Positions 16,465 through 23,867 of a stretch of DNA of 46,362 bases are shown here, piece after piece (position 1 is the first letter of the stretch; the number at the start of each line of letters is the position of its first letter). Origin of the DNA: Castellaniella sp040276085 (GTDB lineage Bacteria > Pseudomonadota > Gammaproteobacteria > Burkholderiales > Burkholderiaceae_B). The DNA lies in contig NZ_JBELOK010000013.1 in NCBI RefSeq assembly GCF_040276085.1, positions 1 through 46,362 on the forward strand. Direction: 5' to 3'. The position numbers and the translations under genes were made by a program. Under the pieces are notes generated by a model. It did no database searches, had not been told where the DNA came from, and worked only from the letters and a program-made list of their open reading frames with translations.

Positions 16465-17978
16465 TGTGCTGCCCCCTGGTCTTTGTCTTGCGCAGCTTTT
16501 GCGTAGCGTGCGGCGCCTTCGCCGGCAAGCTTGCCAAACACCGAGCCGGACATCAGGCCGGTGCCGCCCGGGTAGTTTTCGTAGAACAGCCCGCCCACCA
16601 GCTCGCCGGCTGCAAACAGGCCGGGGATGGATCGGCCCATCGTGCCTTGAACCTCGGCATGGGCATTGATCTGCAGGCCGCCGAAGGTAAAGGTGATGCC
16701 GGTGGTTGTCACAAAGGCTACGTAAGGCGGTTTGTCCAGCGGCAGGGCCCAGTTGGACTTGGGCGGAGTGATGCCGGTGGTGCCTTTGCCGTCGAGTACG
16801 GCCGGGTTATAGGGTTGATCGCCGCATGCTGCGTTGTATTCGTTGACGGTCTGCTCCAGCGCGTCCGGATCCAGCCCAAGCTGATCGGCCAGCCCACGGA
16901 TGGTGGGTGCTTCGGCCTTGGTAACCTGCTTGATGCGGTATTCGTCGCGCAGCATGCCCACGGTTTTCTGGTCGAATATCTGTGTGGCAGTGCGCTGGGG
17001 CTGTTTCATGATCTCGCGCCCAAATTTGGCGTAGGTCATGTTGCGGAAATCTTCGCCTTCGTCCACAAAGCGCTTGCATTCATTGTTGACGATGATGCCC
17101 AGTTGGTAAGAGTGCTTCTGGAAGTTGTCCAGTACCCAGCGGTCGCCATAGGGCGGTGCCGAGATGTCCCACTCGCAGGCGTGACAGCTGGACCAGTTGC
17201 CAAACGGGTTGGCGCCGGCTTTCAGCGCCATTTTTATGCCTTCGCCCAGGTTGTGGCGTGTCCCGCGCACGTGGCACAGATCCCAGCCCGGGCCCAGGTA
17301 GCGGGCACGCATTTCCGGGTTGGATTCGAAGCCGCCGCTTGCCAGGATCACGGCACGTGCCGTAATGGATTGGTAGCCGGCTGGTGTTTGTACCCGTACC
17401 CCGTGGATGGCGCCGCGATCGTCTTGCAGTAGATCGACGGCTGCCGTCTCGTAGCGGATCTCCGCGCCCAGTTTCTCTGCCAGGGCAATTTCCGATTCCA
17501 CCAGGCCGGCGCCGCCGCCCACGGCTTCTATCGCCAGCCCGCCAAAGAAGTGATGCTTGCCTTCCACCAGGAACGATTGGCGTCCGTACATGGGCAGAAA
17601 GCGCACTCCATGGCTGCGCATCCAGGCCATCACGGGACGTGATTGGTCGATCAGGATCCAGGCCAGCTCTTCATTGGCCCGCCCGCCGGTGACATCCATC
17701 AGCAAGTCAAAAAAGGTTTGCCGATCATGGGGCGGCAACACGATGTTGTCGCGCTCCTCCGGGGTCAGGTCCACCAGGATGTCCTGGGCGATATCCTCCA
17801 GGCCGTTGTGCGCGAACCGGAATCCACCGGCCGTGAAGTAAGAATTGCCGCCGCGCTCAGACTCCGGTGCTCTTTCGAGCACCAGGGTTTTCATGCCTTG
17901 TTCTCGTGCTGCGAGTGCAGCACACAGGGCGGCGTTGCCGGCGCCCACGACGATCACGTCGTATTGGTCATTGCTCAT
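16461..17978 (-). CDS. tcuA: FAD-dependent tricarballylate dehydrogenase-like flavoprotein (TcuA)
   Basis: 505 residues with no signal peptide. It has a Rossmann FAD motif VIVVGAGNAALCAALAA near the N-terminus, the segment RGGNSYFTAGGFRFAH, a cap domain, and a C-terminal second FAD contact GLFAAGELVGGLFYENYPGG of the fumarate-reductase/succinate-dehydrogenase flavoprotein fold. TcuA oxidises tricarballylate to cis-aconitate in Salmonella, where TcuB reoxidises it. Here no tcuB is present; etfBA follow in an overlapping operon. The ATG at 17976-17978 has GGAG upstream; the ATG at 18053 would add an unusual 25-residue tail. First gene of the operon, divergent from a LysR gene. The substrate is inferred; a related polycarboxylate is possible. 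Confidence 0.88.
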   Translation of the reverse strand: MSNDQYDVIVVGAGNAALCAALAAREQGMKTLVLERAPESERGGNSYFTAGGFRFAHNGLEDIAQDILVDLTPEERDNIVLPPHDRQTFFDLLMDVTGGRANEELAWILIDQSRPVMAWMRSHGVRFLPMYGRQSFLVEGKHHFFGGLAIEAVGGGAGLVESEIALAEKLGAEIRYETAAVDLLQDDRGAIHGVRVQTPAGYQSITARAVILASGGFESNPEMRARYLGPGWDLCHVRGTRHNLGEGIKMALKAGANPFGNWSSCHACEWDISAPPYGDRWVLDNFQKHSYQLGIIVNNECKRFVDEGEDFRNMTYAKFGREIMKQPQRTATQIFDQKTVGMLRDEYRIKQVTKAEAPTIRGLADQLGLDPDALEQTVNEYNAACGDQPYNPAVLDGKGTTGITPPKSNWALPLDKPPYVAFVTTTGITFTFGGLQINAHAEVQGTMGRSIPGLFAAGELVGGLFYENYPGGTGLMSGSVFGKLAGEGAARYAKAAQDKDQGAAQ

Positions 17979-18102
17979 GTCATGTGTCTCCGTTGTCCGG
18001 CCGGGCTGCTGCCCAGGAGAAAAAATGGGCTCATCTGCCTGTCTGTTTTTCACGATATGCTTGTGGAGTCGTGGTCGCTAGAGGGCATGCGCTCAATAGG
18101 TA

Positions 18103-18117
18103 TTCAAGAATCGTGAA
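18103..18117. promoter_or_regulatory. Candidate LysR-type operator
   Basis: TTCA-N7-TGAA, containing a T-N11-A pattern, lies in the 220-bp divergent region between tcuA and the LysR gene. This is the expected place and form for an LTTR recognition site, but the motif is short and unproven. Confidence 0.35.
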
Positions 18118-18198
18118 CTTTCTCGACGGTGCGAGATAAAATCTCTGGACGACGCCGTTTGTGCCGCCGCCGGATACAGGATTTTTGGAGCCTTTCGT

Positions 18199-19158
18199 TT
18201 GGAAATCCGTCAGTTCAGATATTTCGTCTGCGTTGTCCGGCAGGGCAGCCTGGGCAAGGCCGCCCGCGAGCTGGGCGTGGTGCCCTCGACGCTAAGCCAG
18301 CAGATCAGCCGGCTGGAGTCAGAGCTCTCCACCCGCCTGCTGCAACGCACCCATCAGGGCGTCATCCCCACCGATGCGGGCATTGCGTTCTTTCGCCAGG
18401 CGCAACTGGCCTTGCGTCATGCGGACGAAGCCGTGCGCTCGGCGCAAAATGCGCGCCTGGCGGGCCACGTCAGTGTCGGGCTGGCACCCACCACGGCATC
18501 GGTAATGGCCTTGCCATTGATCATTGCAATGCGCCAGCAGTACCCGGATGTCCGGTTTCATTTGGTCGAGTCGCTTTCCGGGCACTTGGCGGCGATGCTG
18601 AAATCACGCCAGCTGGATCTGGCCATCCTGTTTGGTGATGAACCAAACTGGGGCTGCTCGGTGATGCCGCTGTTTGAAGAATCGCTTTATGTGATGGCCA
18701 AGGTGGGATTTGCCGGGTTTCCCGAGGGCGACAGCGTGCCGCTCGCGCGCCTGGGCGAGCTGCCCCTGGCGATGCCCACGCATATGCACGGGCTGCGCAG
18801 CGTGTTGTCCACAGCGGCCGACCGTCATGCGCTGGGCCTGAATATCGTCATGGAGATTGATTCGCTGGCCGTCCTGATGGATACGGTGGCCGCGGGGCTG
18901 GTGGCCACCATTCAGCCAGACGCCGCCATCAGCCGCGCAGGGCGCGCGCAGCTGATGGCCGCCAGGATTTCCGACCAATGGCTCAGCCGCCGCGGCTATC
19001 TGGTCAGCCTCTCGGATGACGAGCTCTCACCGGCGGCCCTGGCTGCGCGCGTGGTCATGCGCAACGTGGCTCGTGGGCTTGTCGCCCAAGGCGATTGGGT
19101 GGGTGTGAGTGATTTTTCGCGCACTGCCGAACCGTCTGCTGATGCGGAGGGGCTTTAG
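18199..19158 (+). CDS. LysR-family transcriptional regulator (likely controls the tcuA-etfBA-TRAP operon)
   Basis: 319 residues. The N-terminal winged HTH (1-60: MEIRQFRYFVCVVRQGSLG, then STLSQQISRLESEL) is followed by a periplasmic-binding-fold effector domain (about 90-295). It starts with TTG at 18199, placed by GGAG 8 nt upstream and by the fixed family N-terminus. It is divergent from tcuA, the usual arrangement for a substrate-responsive activator. By position it corresponds to TcuR, but sequence alone does not prove orthology. Confidence 0.9.
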   Translation: MEIRQFRYFVCVVRQGSLGKAARELGVVPSTLSQQISRLESELSTRLLQRTHQGVIPTDAGIAFFRQAQLALRHADEAVRSAQNARLAGHVSVGLAPTTASVMALPLIIAMRQQYPDVRFHLVESLSGHLAAMLKSRQLDLAILFGDEPNWGCSVMPLFEESLYVMAKVGFAGFPEGDSVPLARLGELPLAMPTHMHGLRSVLSTAADRHALGLNIVMEIDSLAVLMDTVAAGLVATIQPDAAISRAGRAQLMAARISDQWLSRRGYLVSLSDDELSPAALAARVVMRNVARGLVAQGDWVGVSDFSRTAEPSADAEGL

Positions 19159-19231
19159 TGAAACAGTATGGCTTCGCCCGCCTGAACCGACTCACGCAAC
19201 CGGCTGTGTGATGGACGATGCGACCGAAAGC

Positions 19232-19744
19232 CTATGCTTTAACGAGTGCTGCAACTGCCGCTTGATACGCCGTGCGCGCTTGCAGAAACAGATCAAATGG
19301 AAAGCGGATGGGCACACCCTCGAGCGCGGCCAGCAGCATCTCAAGATGGCCCTCGAAGCCTGCGCAGGCCTTGGCGATGTCTTCTTGTATGGGCACCTGC
19401 ACGACAAGGGTAAGCACAGTGCCTTCGTCCACGGCTTCCAGCGACCATGACAGGGGCCGCTGAGGCTCGCTGCCGCTGCTCCATGAGTAGGTAAGCAGCC
19501 GCTCGGATTCAAACGCCAGCACAGTGCTTTCGATCAGGGTGCCGCTGTCGGCGAAATTGATGCGTACGTTGCCGCCCTCGCGCAACTGAATGATCCCCGG
19601 CGCCAGCCACTGCGCCAGGCGATCCGGCGCCGTCAGCATTTGCCACACCTCGGCCGGGCGATGATCGATACGGCGCTGTAGTTGTCCCTCGTAGACATCA
19701 CCGAGGCGGTGAATGATGCCAGGCTGAAATTCAAACTCACTCAT
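19232..19744 (-). CDS. SRPBCC / AHSA1-domain protein
   Basis: 170 residues forming a START/Bet v1-like fold: RRIDHRPAEVWQMLTAPDRL then AQWLAPG (the characteristic helix-grip opening) and a later PLSWSLEAVDEGTVLTL strand pair. Such proteins bind hydrophobic ligands or resemble the Aha1 domain; the function here is unknown. Ribosome site GGGAG lies 6 nt before the ATG. The downstream end faces the LysR gene; upstream lies the decayed sigma-54 regulator. Confidence 0.85.
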   Translation of the reverse strand: MSEFEFQPGIIHRLGDVYEGQLQRRIDHRPAEVWQMLTAPDRLAQWLAPGIIQLREGGNVRINFADSGTLIESTVLAFESERLLTYSWSSGSEPQRPLSWSLEAVDEGTVLTLVVQVPIQEDIAKACAGFEGHLEMLLAALEGVPIRFPFDLFLQARTAYQAAVAALVKA

Positions 19745-20213
19745 GAAAAACTCCCTTGGGTTGATCTGGAAGGTATGGATTCGTCGAGTTGGCCCGACGA
19801 CTGAATAATACGGCGGGTGAGGCTCGGAAGGCCGGCCGCTTCATGCGACTTAAGCCAGCGCCATAGCGTGGTGCGGCTGACACCCAGTTGTTCTGCCGCC
19901 TTGCGGCGGTTGCCGTGGGTTTTGGTCAGGGCGGCCTTCACGGATTCGACATCCAGGCTGTTTGCATCGTTAGTTGCCAGGCCGACGTGAGGCGAGAAAA
20001 TCTCAGGCTGGGCAGATGCAGGTGCAGGATATTCAGACGGTAATACAAGTCGCTGCGGAACAACCCCTGCTGGATCCGATCGTGCAGGATGTGATGCGTG
20101 GCCGCGATGACGCGCACATTGACCGGGATAGGCTGGGTTCCACCCAGGCGAATGACTTCTTTTTCTTGCAAGACGCGCAATAGCCGCGTTTGCAAGGAAA
20201 CCGGCATGTCACC
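19741..20213 (-). pseudogene. Sigma-54-dependent activator (PrpR-like), truncated and frameshifted
   Basis: Two minus-strand frames together give the end of an enhancer-binding protein. The upstream frame (20207-19938) encodes MPVSLQTRLLRVLQEKEVIR and then RSDLYYRLNIL, part of the AAA+ sigma-54 interaction domain. The other frame (19941-19741) encodes KAALTKTHGNRRKAAEQLG then SRTTLWRWLK, a Fis-type HTH. The join near 20008 loses the rest of the AAA+ domain and shifts frame. The sensory N-terminus and Walker motifs are absent, so it is non-functional. The AAA+ wording is closest to PrpR-type regulators. Confidence 0.8.
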
Positions 20214-20306
20214 GCCAGCATCATGGCGCTTGCGCTGATGCTGTTTTTGTTCGCAACGGTGGCCAGCTATTTAATGCTGCAGCTGGATCGTTACTTGCGC
20301 CACTAA
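20211..20306 (+). pseudogene. Transport-permease C-terminal fragment
   Basis: The plus strand reads VTASIMALALMLFLFATVAS and on to LDRYLRH then stop (20304-20306): one hydrophobic helix and a short basic tail, like the C-terminus of ABC transporter permeases of the nitrate/taurine/thiamine type. It has no start and abuts the broken sigma-54 gene head-on, so it is probably a deletion remnant. Low certainty. Confidence 0.35.
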
Positions 20307-20334
20307 GGGTTGCAGATCCTGCGCCTGTTGCGGC

Positions 20335-21096
20335 TTAAGGATTGCGGGCAGCCATCCTGGCTTTCAGGTTGTACCAACCCCGTGCCAGGGTGTCCTTCAG
20401 GCTATCGGCTTCGCGCCGCAGGCGGTCGGGCAATGTGCGCCGCGTGCCTGCATCTGCCACATTGATGGAGGATTCGAAATCATCGTCCTGCTGGATGCAC
20501 ACTGGATCCAGGCCAATGGCTGCAATACCGTGCTCAAAAAAGCGATCCATGGTGTTATCCACGGGATAAAGCCACTCGGTGGAGTATGCCAACAGGGTCT
20601 TTGCCGCCAAGGGTGTCAGCAGATAGCCGGTTGTTCCTGAAAAGCCCTTTGTGTATTGGCGGATCGTAAAGGGGCCCAGGTTGCCGATTTTCCTACCCGA
20701 GTGCTGATCCTGCTTGCGGCTGGGCTGCAACCAGATCAAACCATGCTGTGTTGCAAGCTGCTCTGCGGCTTGATAGAAATCAGTAAAGGTAGGCTGGAGG
20801 ATGGCATCGTCTTCCAGCACGATGATCGCCCGCTTGCTTTCAAGACACCGTTGCCAAAGCAGGTAATGGCTGGCAAAGCAGCCCAGTTGAGACAGCCGCA
20901 ACGAAGACCCCGCCCCGCGGCGGCGCAGGCGCTTCTTGTCGTTGTACTTGCCAAATAGCGCGTGGTCTGGCGTGGTGGCGCCATGCACGCCATCCACAAT
21001 GGTGTAAGGCAGGGCCAGCGCATCCAGCTGCTGGCGCATAAAAACCCGCCGCTCGTGCGCGGTGGCCAGGCTGATCACGTAGATGTGTGGCGGCAT
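20335..21096 (-). CDS. Glycosyltransferase family 25 (LPS/LOS biosynthesis)
   Basis: 253 residues. It starts with the GT25 pattern I-Y-V-I-S-L-A-T-A-H-E-R-R and has a CFASHYLLWQRCLES block, then IIVLEDDAIL, where the EDD motif (about residues 96-98) binds the metal-sugar nucleotide, and a later GTTGYLLTPLAAKTLL. GT25 enzymes add hexoses (often galactose) to lipooligosaccharide at the cytoplasmic face. It stands alone, flanked by two regulator pseudogenes. The exact sugar is unknown. Confidence 0.9.
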   Translation of the reverse strand: MPPHIYVISLATAHERRVFMRQQLDALALPYTIVDGVHGATTPDHALFGKYNDKKRLRRRGAGSSLRLSQLGCFASHYLLWQRCLESKRAIIVLEDDAILQPTFTDFYQAAEQLATQHGLIWLQPSRKQDQHSGRKIGNLGPFTIRQYTKGFSGTTGYLLTPLAAKTLLAYSTEWLYPVDNTMDRFFEHGIAAIGLDPVCIQQDDDFESSINVADAGTRRTLPDRLRREADSLKDTLARGWYNLKARMAARNP

Positions 21097-21139
21097 TAGG
21101 TGGATAACAAGAAATGTCTGATGCCTGATTTTAATGGAA

Positions 21140-21280
21140 TCAGCTCAACTCCCTTGTGGTCCCAGCACCTCGGTCAAAATCTCCATGAACGCAAAGGTGC
21201 GCTGCCGCAGTGAAGCGACCTCTTTCAGCGATGTGCGTAAAGAGGATCAAGTCGTTGGCGTAGAGATTCGGGACGTTCAT
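21140..21280 (-). pseudogene. LysR-family regulator, internal deletion remnant
   Basis: From ATG 21280 the frame gives MNVPNLYANDLILFTHIAER then GRFTAAA, the first part of a LysR HTH. In another frame the next bases give RTFAFMEILTEVLGPQGS and a stop at 21145-21147, the usual last residues of LysR proteins. About 260 residues between are missing, so this is a near-complete deletion leaving both ends. It is divergent from the WrbA-type gene and may once have regulated it. Confidence 0.7.
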
Positions 21281-21446
21281 GAATATAGCGGCTGGAGATG
21301 CATTGTTCCAATTATGAAAATACCATATTCCATTACATCTATTTATTGTCATGTTTTGGATCAATAGAATGAGCACATTGTCCGCTTGCCGGGTTGTTCT
21401 GGCAGGGCGGTTCTCAATTTCACTCTCATTCGTTCAGGAGTTCAGC

Positions 21447-22037
21447 ATGGGTGTCAGGCTTGCCGTTATTTACTATTCCACCTACGGAACAAATCATCAG
21501 ATGGCTACCGTAGCCACAGAGGCTGCGCGTGCCGCAGGAGCAGAAGTGCGCTTGCGCAAGGTGGCAGAAACCGCGTCTGACGAGGTAGTTGCTGGCGTTG
21601 ACGGCTGGAAAGCCCAGGCCGACCGCACGGCTGATGTGGCAGTCGCTACGGTGGATGACATGGAATGGGCAAATGCCTATCTGTTTGTTGCGCCCACGCG
21701 ATTTGGTGTGATGGCCAGCCAGATGCGTGCGTTCATCGACACGCTGGGCGGGTTCTGGGCCAAGGGCGGGTTTGCCAACAAGGCAGTGTCGGCCATGTCT
21801 TCGGCGCAAAATACCCATGGTGGCCAGGAAGCCACGATCCTGTCCTTTTACACCTCGGTCATGCACTGGGGCGGCATCATCGTAGCCCCAGGCTACACAG
21901 ATCAGTCGATTTTCAAATCAGGCGGCAATCCCTACGGCTACTCGCATACATACGGAACCGAATTCACCGAAGATCAACTCGATGCAATTCGTCATCAGGC
22001 CCGTCGGCTGGTAACGGTTGGCGGGAAACTCATCTGA
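21447..22037 (+). CDS. NAD(P)H:quinone oxidoreductase, WrbA family
   Basis: 196-residue flavodoxin-fold FMN enzyme: VIYYSTYGTNHQMATVA (phosphate-binding loop), APTRFGVMASQMRAFIDTLG and a SSAQNTHGGQEATILSFY segment, all diagnostic of WrbA. It carries out two-electron reduction of quinones to protect against oxidative stress. The ATG at 21447 has AGGAG 6 nt upstream; the open frame from 21351 is not supported. A strong terminator follows. Confidence 0.93.
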   Translation: MGVRLAVIYYSTYGTNHQMATVATEAARAAGAEVRLRKVAETASDEVVAGVDGWKAQADRTADVAVATVDDMEWANAYLFVAPTRFGVMASQMRAFIDTLGGFWAKGGFANKAVSAMSSAQNTHGGQEATILSFYTSVMHWGGIIVAPGYTDQSIFKSGGNPYGYSHTYGTEFTEDQLDAIRHQARRLVTVGGKLI

Positions 22038-22069
22038 TTGATGTTTGCCGCGATAAAAGCGTCTGATAT

Positions 22070-22107
22070 AAAACCCAGACCGGTGTTTATTCGCCAGTCT
22101 GGGTTTT
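22070..22107 (+). terminator. Rho-independent terminator after the WrbA gene
   Basis: 11-bp perfect stem AAAACCCAGAC (22070-22080) / GTCTGGGTTTT (22097-22107). The A and T runs within the stem make it likely to work in both directions, serving the convergent PRC-barrel gene too. Confidence 0.85.
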
Positions 22108-22174
22108 AGCCAGAACTTACGTCATGCTCTCGTAAATTCCGGCTGGATGTTGCCTGCAGTGATGGCACAGTGGC

Positions 22175-22732
22175 TTACTTGGTGGCACCACCGGGGGCCG
22201 GGGCGGCCGGTGCGCCCAACGGCGAAGAAGGCGGCTGGGTTTGTTGTTGCTTCATCTTGGCGTTTTGCTGTGCCTGCTCGGTTTTCGCCTGCTTTTCCTC
22301 AAGGGTTACGTAAGCAGGGGCCTTTTCCAGGGCTTCCTTGCTCATGGCAACCACAGCGGTCTTGGTGCCGGGATTAAATTTCACTTCGTTTAAAGGCACA
22401 CCTACTTCTTTAGTGCCGATCCCCAGAAAGCCACCTACACCAACCAGTACGTTAACGGTTTTCTGTTCGCGGTTTAAAACCAGATCAGTAATCTTGCCAA
22501 TATCCTGGGCATCATCGCCGGTGCCATTTTTAACAGGCATGCCTATGATATTGCTGGCCAGCATTTGTGTGGATTTCTGCTGATCTGCAGAGGTGTCCGC
22601 AGATGCGCTGCTTGCTGCTGAAGTGGACGCCGAACCCGCCGGCGCTTGAGAATCTGATGTTTGTGCAAAAGCGGTACCAGCCATGCTCATGGTTATAACG
22701 GCTAATGCTGCAATAGTTTTCTGTGCACGCAT
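22175..22732 (-). CDS. PRC-barrel domain protein, exported
   Basis: 185 residues. Signal peptide (about 1-24, cleavage after AFA), a low-complexity Ser/Ala linker (about 30-55), then a PRC-barrel domain (about 60-135: GMPVKNGTGDDAQDIGKITD, VLVGVGGFLGIGTKEV) and a Gln/Pro/Ala-rich tail. The start at 22732 is fixed by GGAGG 8 nt upstream; the ATG at 22747 lies inside that site. Periplasmic PRC-barrel proteins are often stress-related, but the function here is unknown. Confidence 0.88.
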   Translation of the reverse strand: MRAQKTIAALAVITMSMAGTAFAQTSDSQAPAGSASTSAASSASADTSADQQKSTQMLASNIIGMPVKNGTGDDAQDIGKITDLVLNREQKTVNVLVGVGGFLGIGTKEVGVPLNEVKFNPGTKTAVVAMSKEALEKAPAYVTLEEKQAKTEQAQQNAKMKQQQTQPPSSPLGAPAAPAPGGATK

Positions 22733-23027
22733 GAGATTATCCTCCATGATTAATAAAATAAAACCTCGTAATAATCACGCTACGCTGTTGTCTTAATCAG
22801 GGTCAATAACCATTTGGCTGAAAGTGTTAAAAATTATGCATATCTAAATATGAGCCACTGGGGTGGGAATTCTCTTAAGACTGCCGGTCTGCTGATGGGT
22901 GGCATGCCCGGATGCAAAAAAAACACGGGTTTGTGTTTTTGTCTGTATTAAGATCAGGCTACGATTCCGGCCACTCTGTTACAAGTCAAGCCAGAAGACG
23001 CGTTGGGCCAGCTACCCAGTGTTTCTG
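22733..23027. other. Divergent intergenic region
   Basis: Spacer between the PRC-barrel gene and the ahpC control region. AAAAACAC (22919-22926) and GTGTTTTT (22933-22940) make an A/T-rich hairpin with flanking A and T runs; its function is unclear as no gene ends here. No ORF of note. Confidence 0.4.
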
Positions 23028-23064
23028 ATAGTCTAAAGCAATCGACACTATAAAAACTATCAAT
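23028..23064 (+). promoter_or_regulatory. Candidate OxyR binding site upstream of ahpC
   Basis: ATAG-N7-CAAT-N7-ATAA-N7-CAAT follows the spacing of the OxyR consensus (four ATAG/CTAT-type tetramers at 7-nt intervals) with three of the four tetramers changed at one base. It abuts the -35 of the putative ahpC promoter, the expected activator position. Confidence 0.65.
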
Positions 23065-23093
23065 TTTACTTATCAATAGGGATTGCCTACACT
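23065..23093 (+). promoter_or_regulatory. ahpC promoter
   Basis: TTTACT (23065-23070), 17-nt spacer, TACACT (23088-23093), immediately downstream of the OxyR-like site. The weak -35 fits an activator-dependent promoter. Confidence 0.6.
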
Positions 23094-23138
23094 GGGTCTG
23101 TCGCCAATCAGGCAATTCACTAAACCAAGGAGCCCTCT

Positions 23139-23702
23139 ATGTCCCTGATCAACACAAAGATCAAACCGTTTAAAGCCACCGCCTATCACAACGGCAAGTT
23201 TGTTGATGTCAGCGAGCAATCCGTCGCGGGCAAGTGGTCTGTGTTTGTGTTTTATCCCGCCGACTTCACTTTTGTGTGCCCCACAGAACTCGAAGACCTG
23301 GCCGATCATTACGCCGAGTTCCAAAAACTGGGTGTTGAAGTCTACTCGGTGTCTACCGATACCCACTTTGCCCACAAAGCCTGGCATGACACATCCGACG
23401 CCATCAGCAAGGTCACCTATCCCATGATCGGCGATCCCACCCATGTGCTGGCCAATAACTTCGAAGTCCTGATCCAGGAAGAAGGCGTGGCCCTGCGTGG
23501 CACGTTTGTGGTCAACCCCGAGGGCGAGATCAAGGTGCTTGAGATCCACGACAACGGCATTGGCCGTGACGCCTCCGAGCTGCTGCGCAAAGTAAAGGCT
23601 GCCCTGTATATCGCTGCTCACCCCGGTGAAGTCTGCCCCGCCAAGTGGGAAGAAGGCGCCAAGACCCTTACCCCTTCGCTCGACCTCGTGGGCAAGATCT
23701 AA
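23139..23702 (+). CDS. ahpC: Alkyl hydroperoxide reductase AhpC (2-Cys peroxiredoxin)
   Basis: 187 residues. The peroxidatic cysteine C47 lies in DFTFVCPTE and the resolving cysteine C166 in EVCPAKW. It reduces H2O2 and organic peroxides in the cytosol and is recycled by AhpF, encoded next. Ribosome site AAGGAG. The length and both cysteine motifs match the E. coli type AhpC. Confidence 0.98.
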   Translation: MSLINTKIKPFKATAYHNGKFVDVSEQSVAGKWSVFVFYPADFTFVCPTELEDLADHYAEFQKLGVEVYSVSTDTHFAHKAWHDTSDAISKVTYPMIGDPTHVLANNFEVLIQEEGVALRGTFVVNPEGEIKVLEIHDNGIGRDASELLRKVKAALYIAAHPGEVCPAKWEEGAKTLTPSLDLVGKI

Positions 23703-23718
23703 GTCTTATCTGCGACAC

Positions 23719-23750
23719 AGAAGGCCGCCGGTCGTCTTTGCCGGCCTTCT
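23719..23750 (+). terminator. Hairpin between ahpC and ahpF
   Basis: AGAAGGCCG (23719-23727) / CGGCCTTCT (23742-23750), 9-bp stem followed only by GATTT. Probably a partial terminator or mRNA-stabilising hairpin giving more AhpC than AhpF. Confidence 0.6.
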
Positions 23751-23867
23751 GATTTCACCGCTGCCTGTCTACGGGCAGGCAGCGGGTTTCTTTCATGTTC
23801 TGCACCCTGTCGGGGCACGCCCAATTGGCGTACTCTGGGGGCAGATTTTTTCCAAAAAGGTGTCAAT

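Noticed and set aside
22919..22940. A/T-rich hairpin as terminator
   Set aside because: It lies in a divergent region with no gene end nearby, and the stem is weak; kept only as a note.
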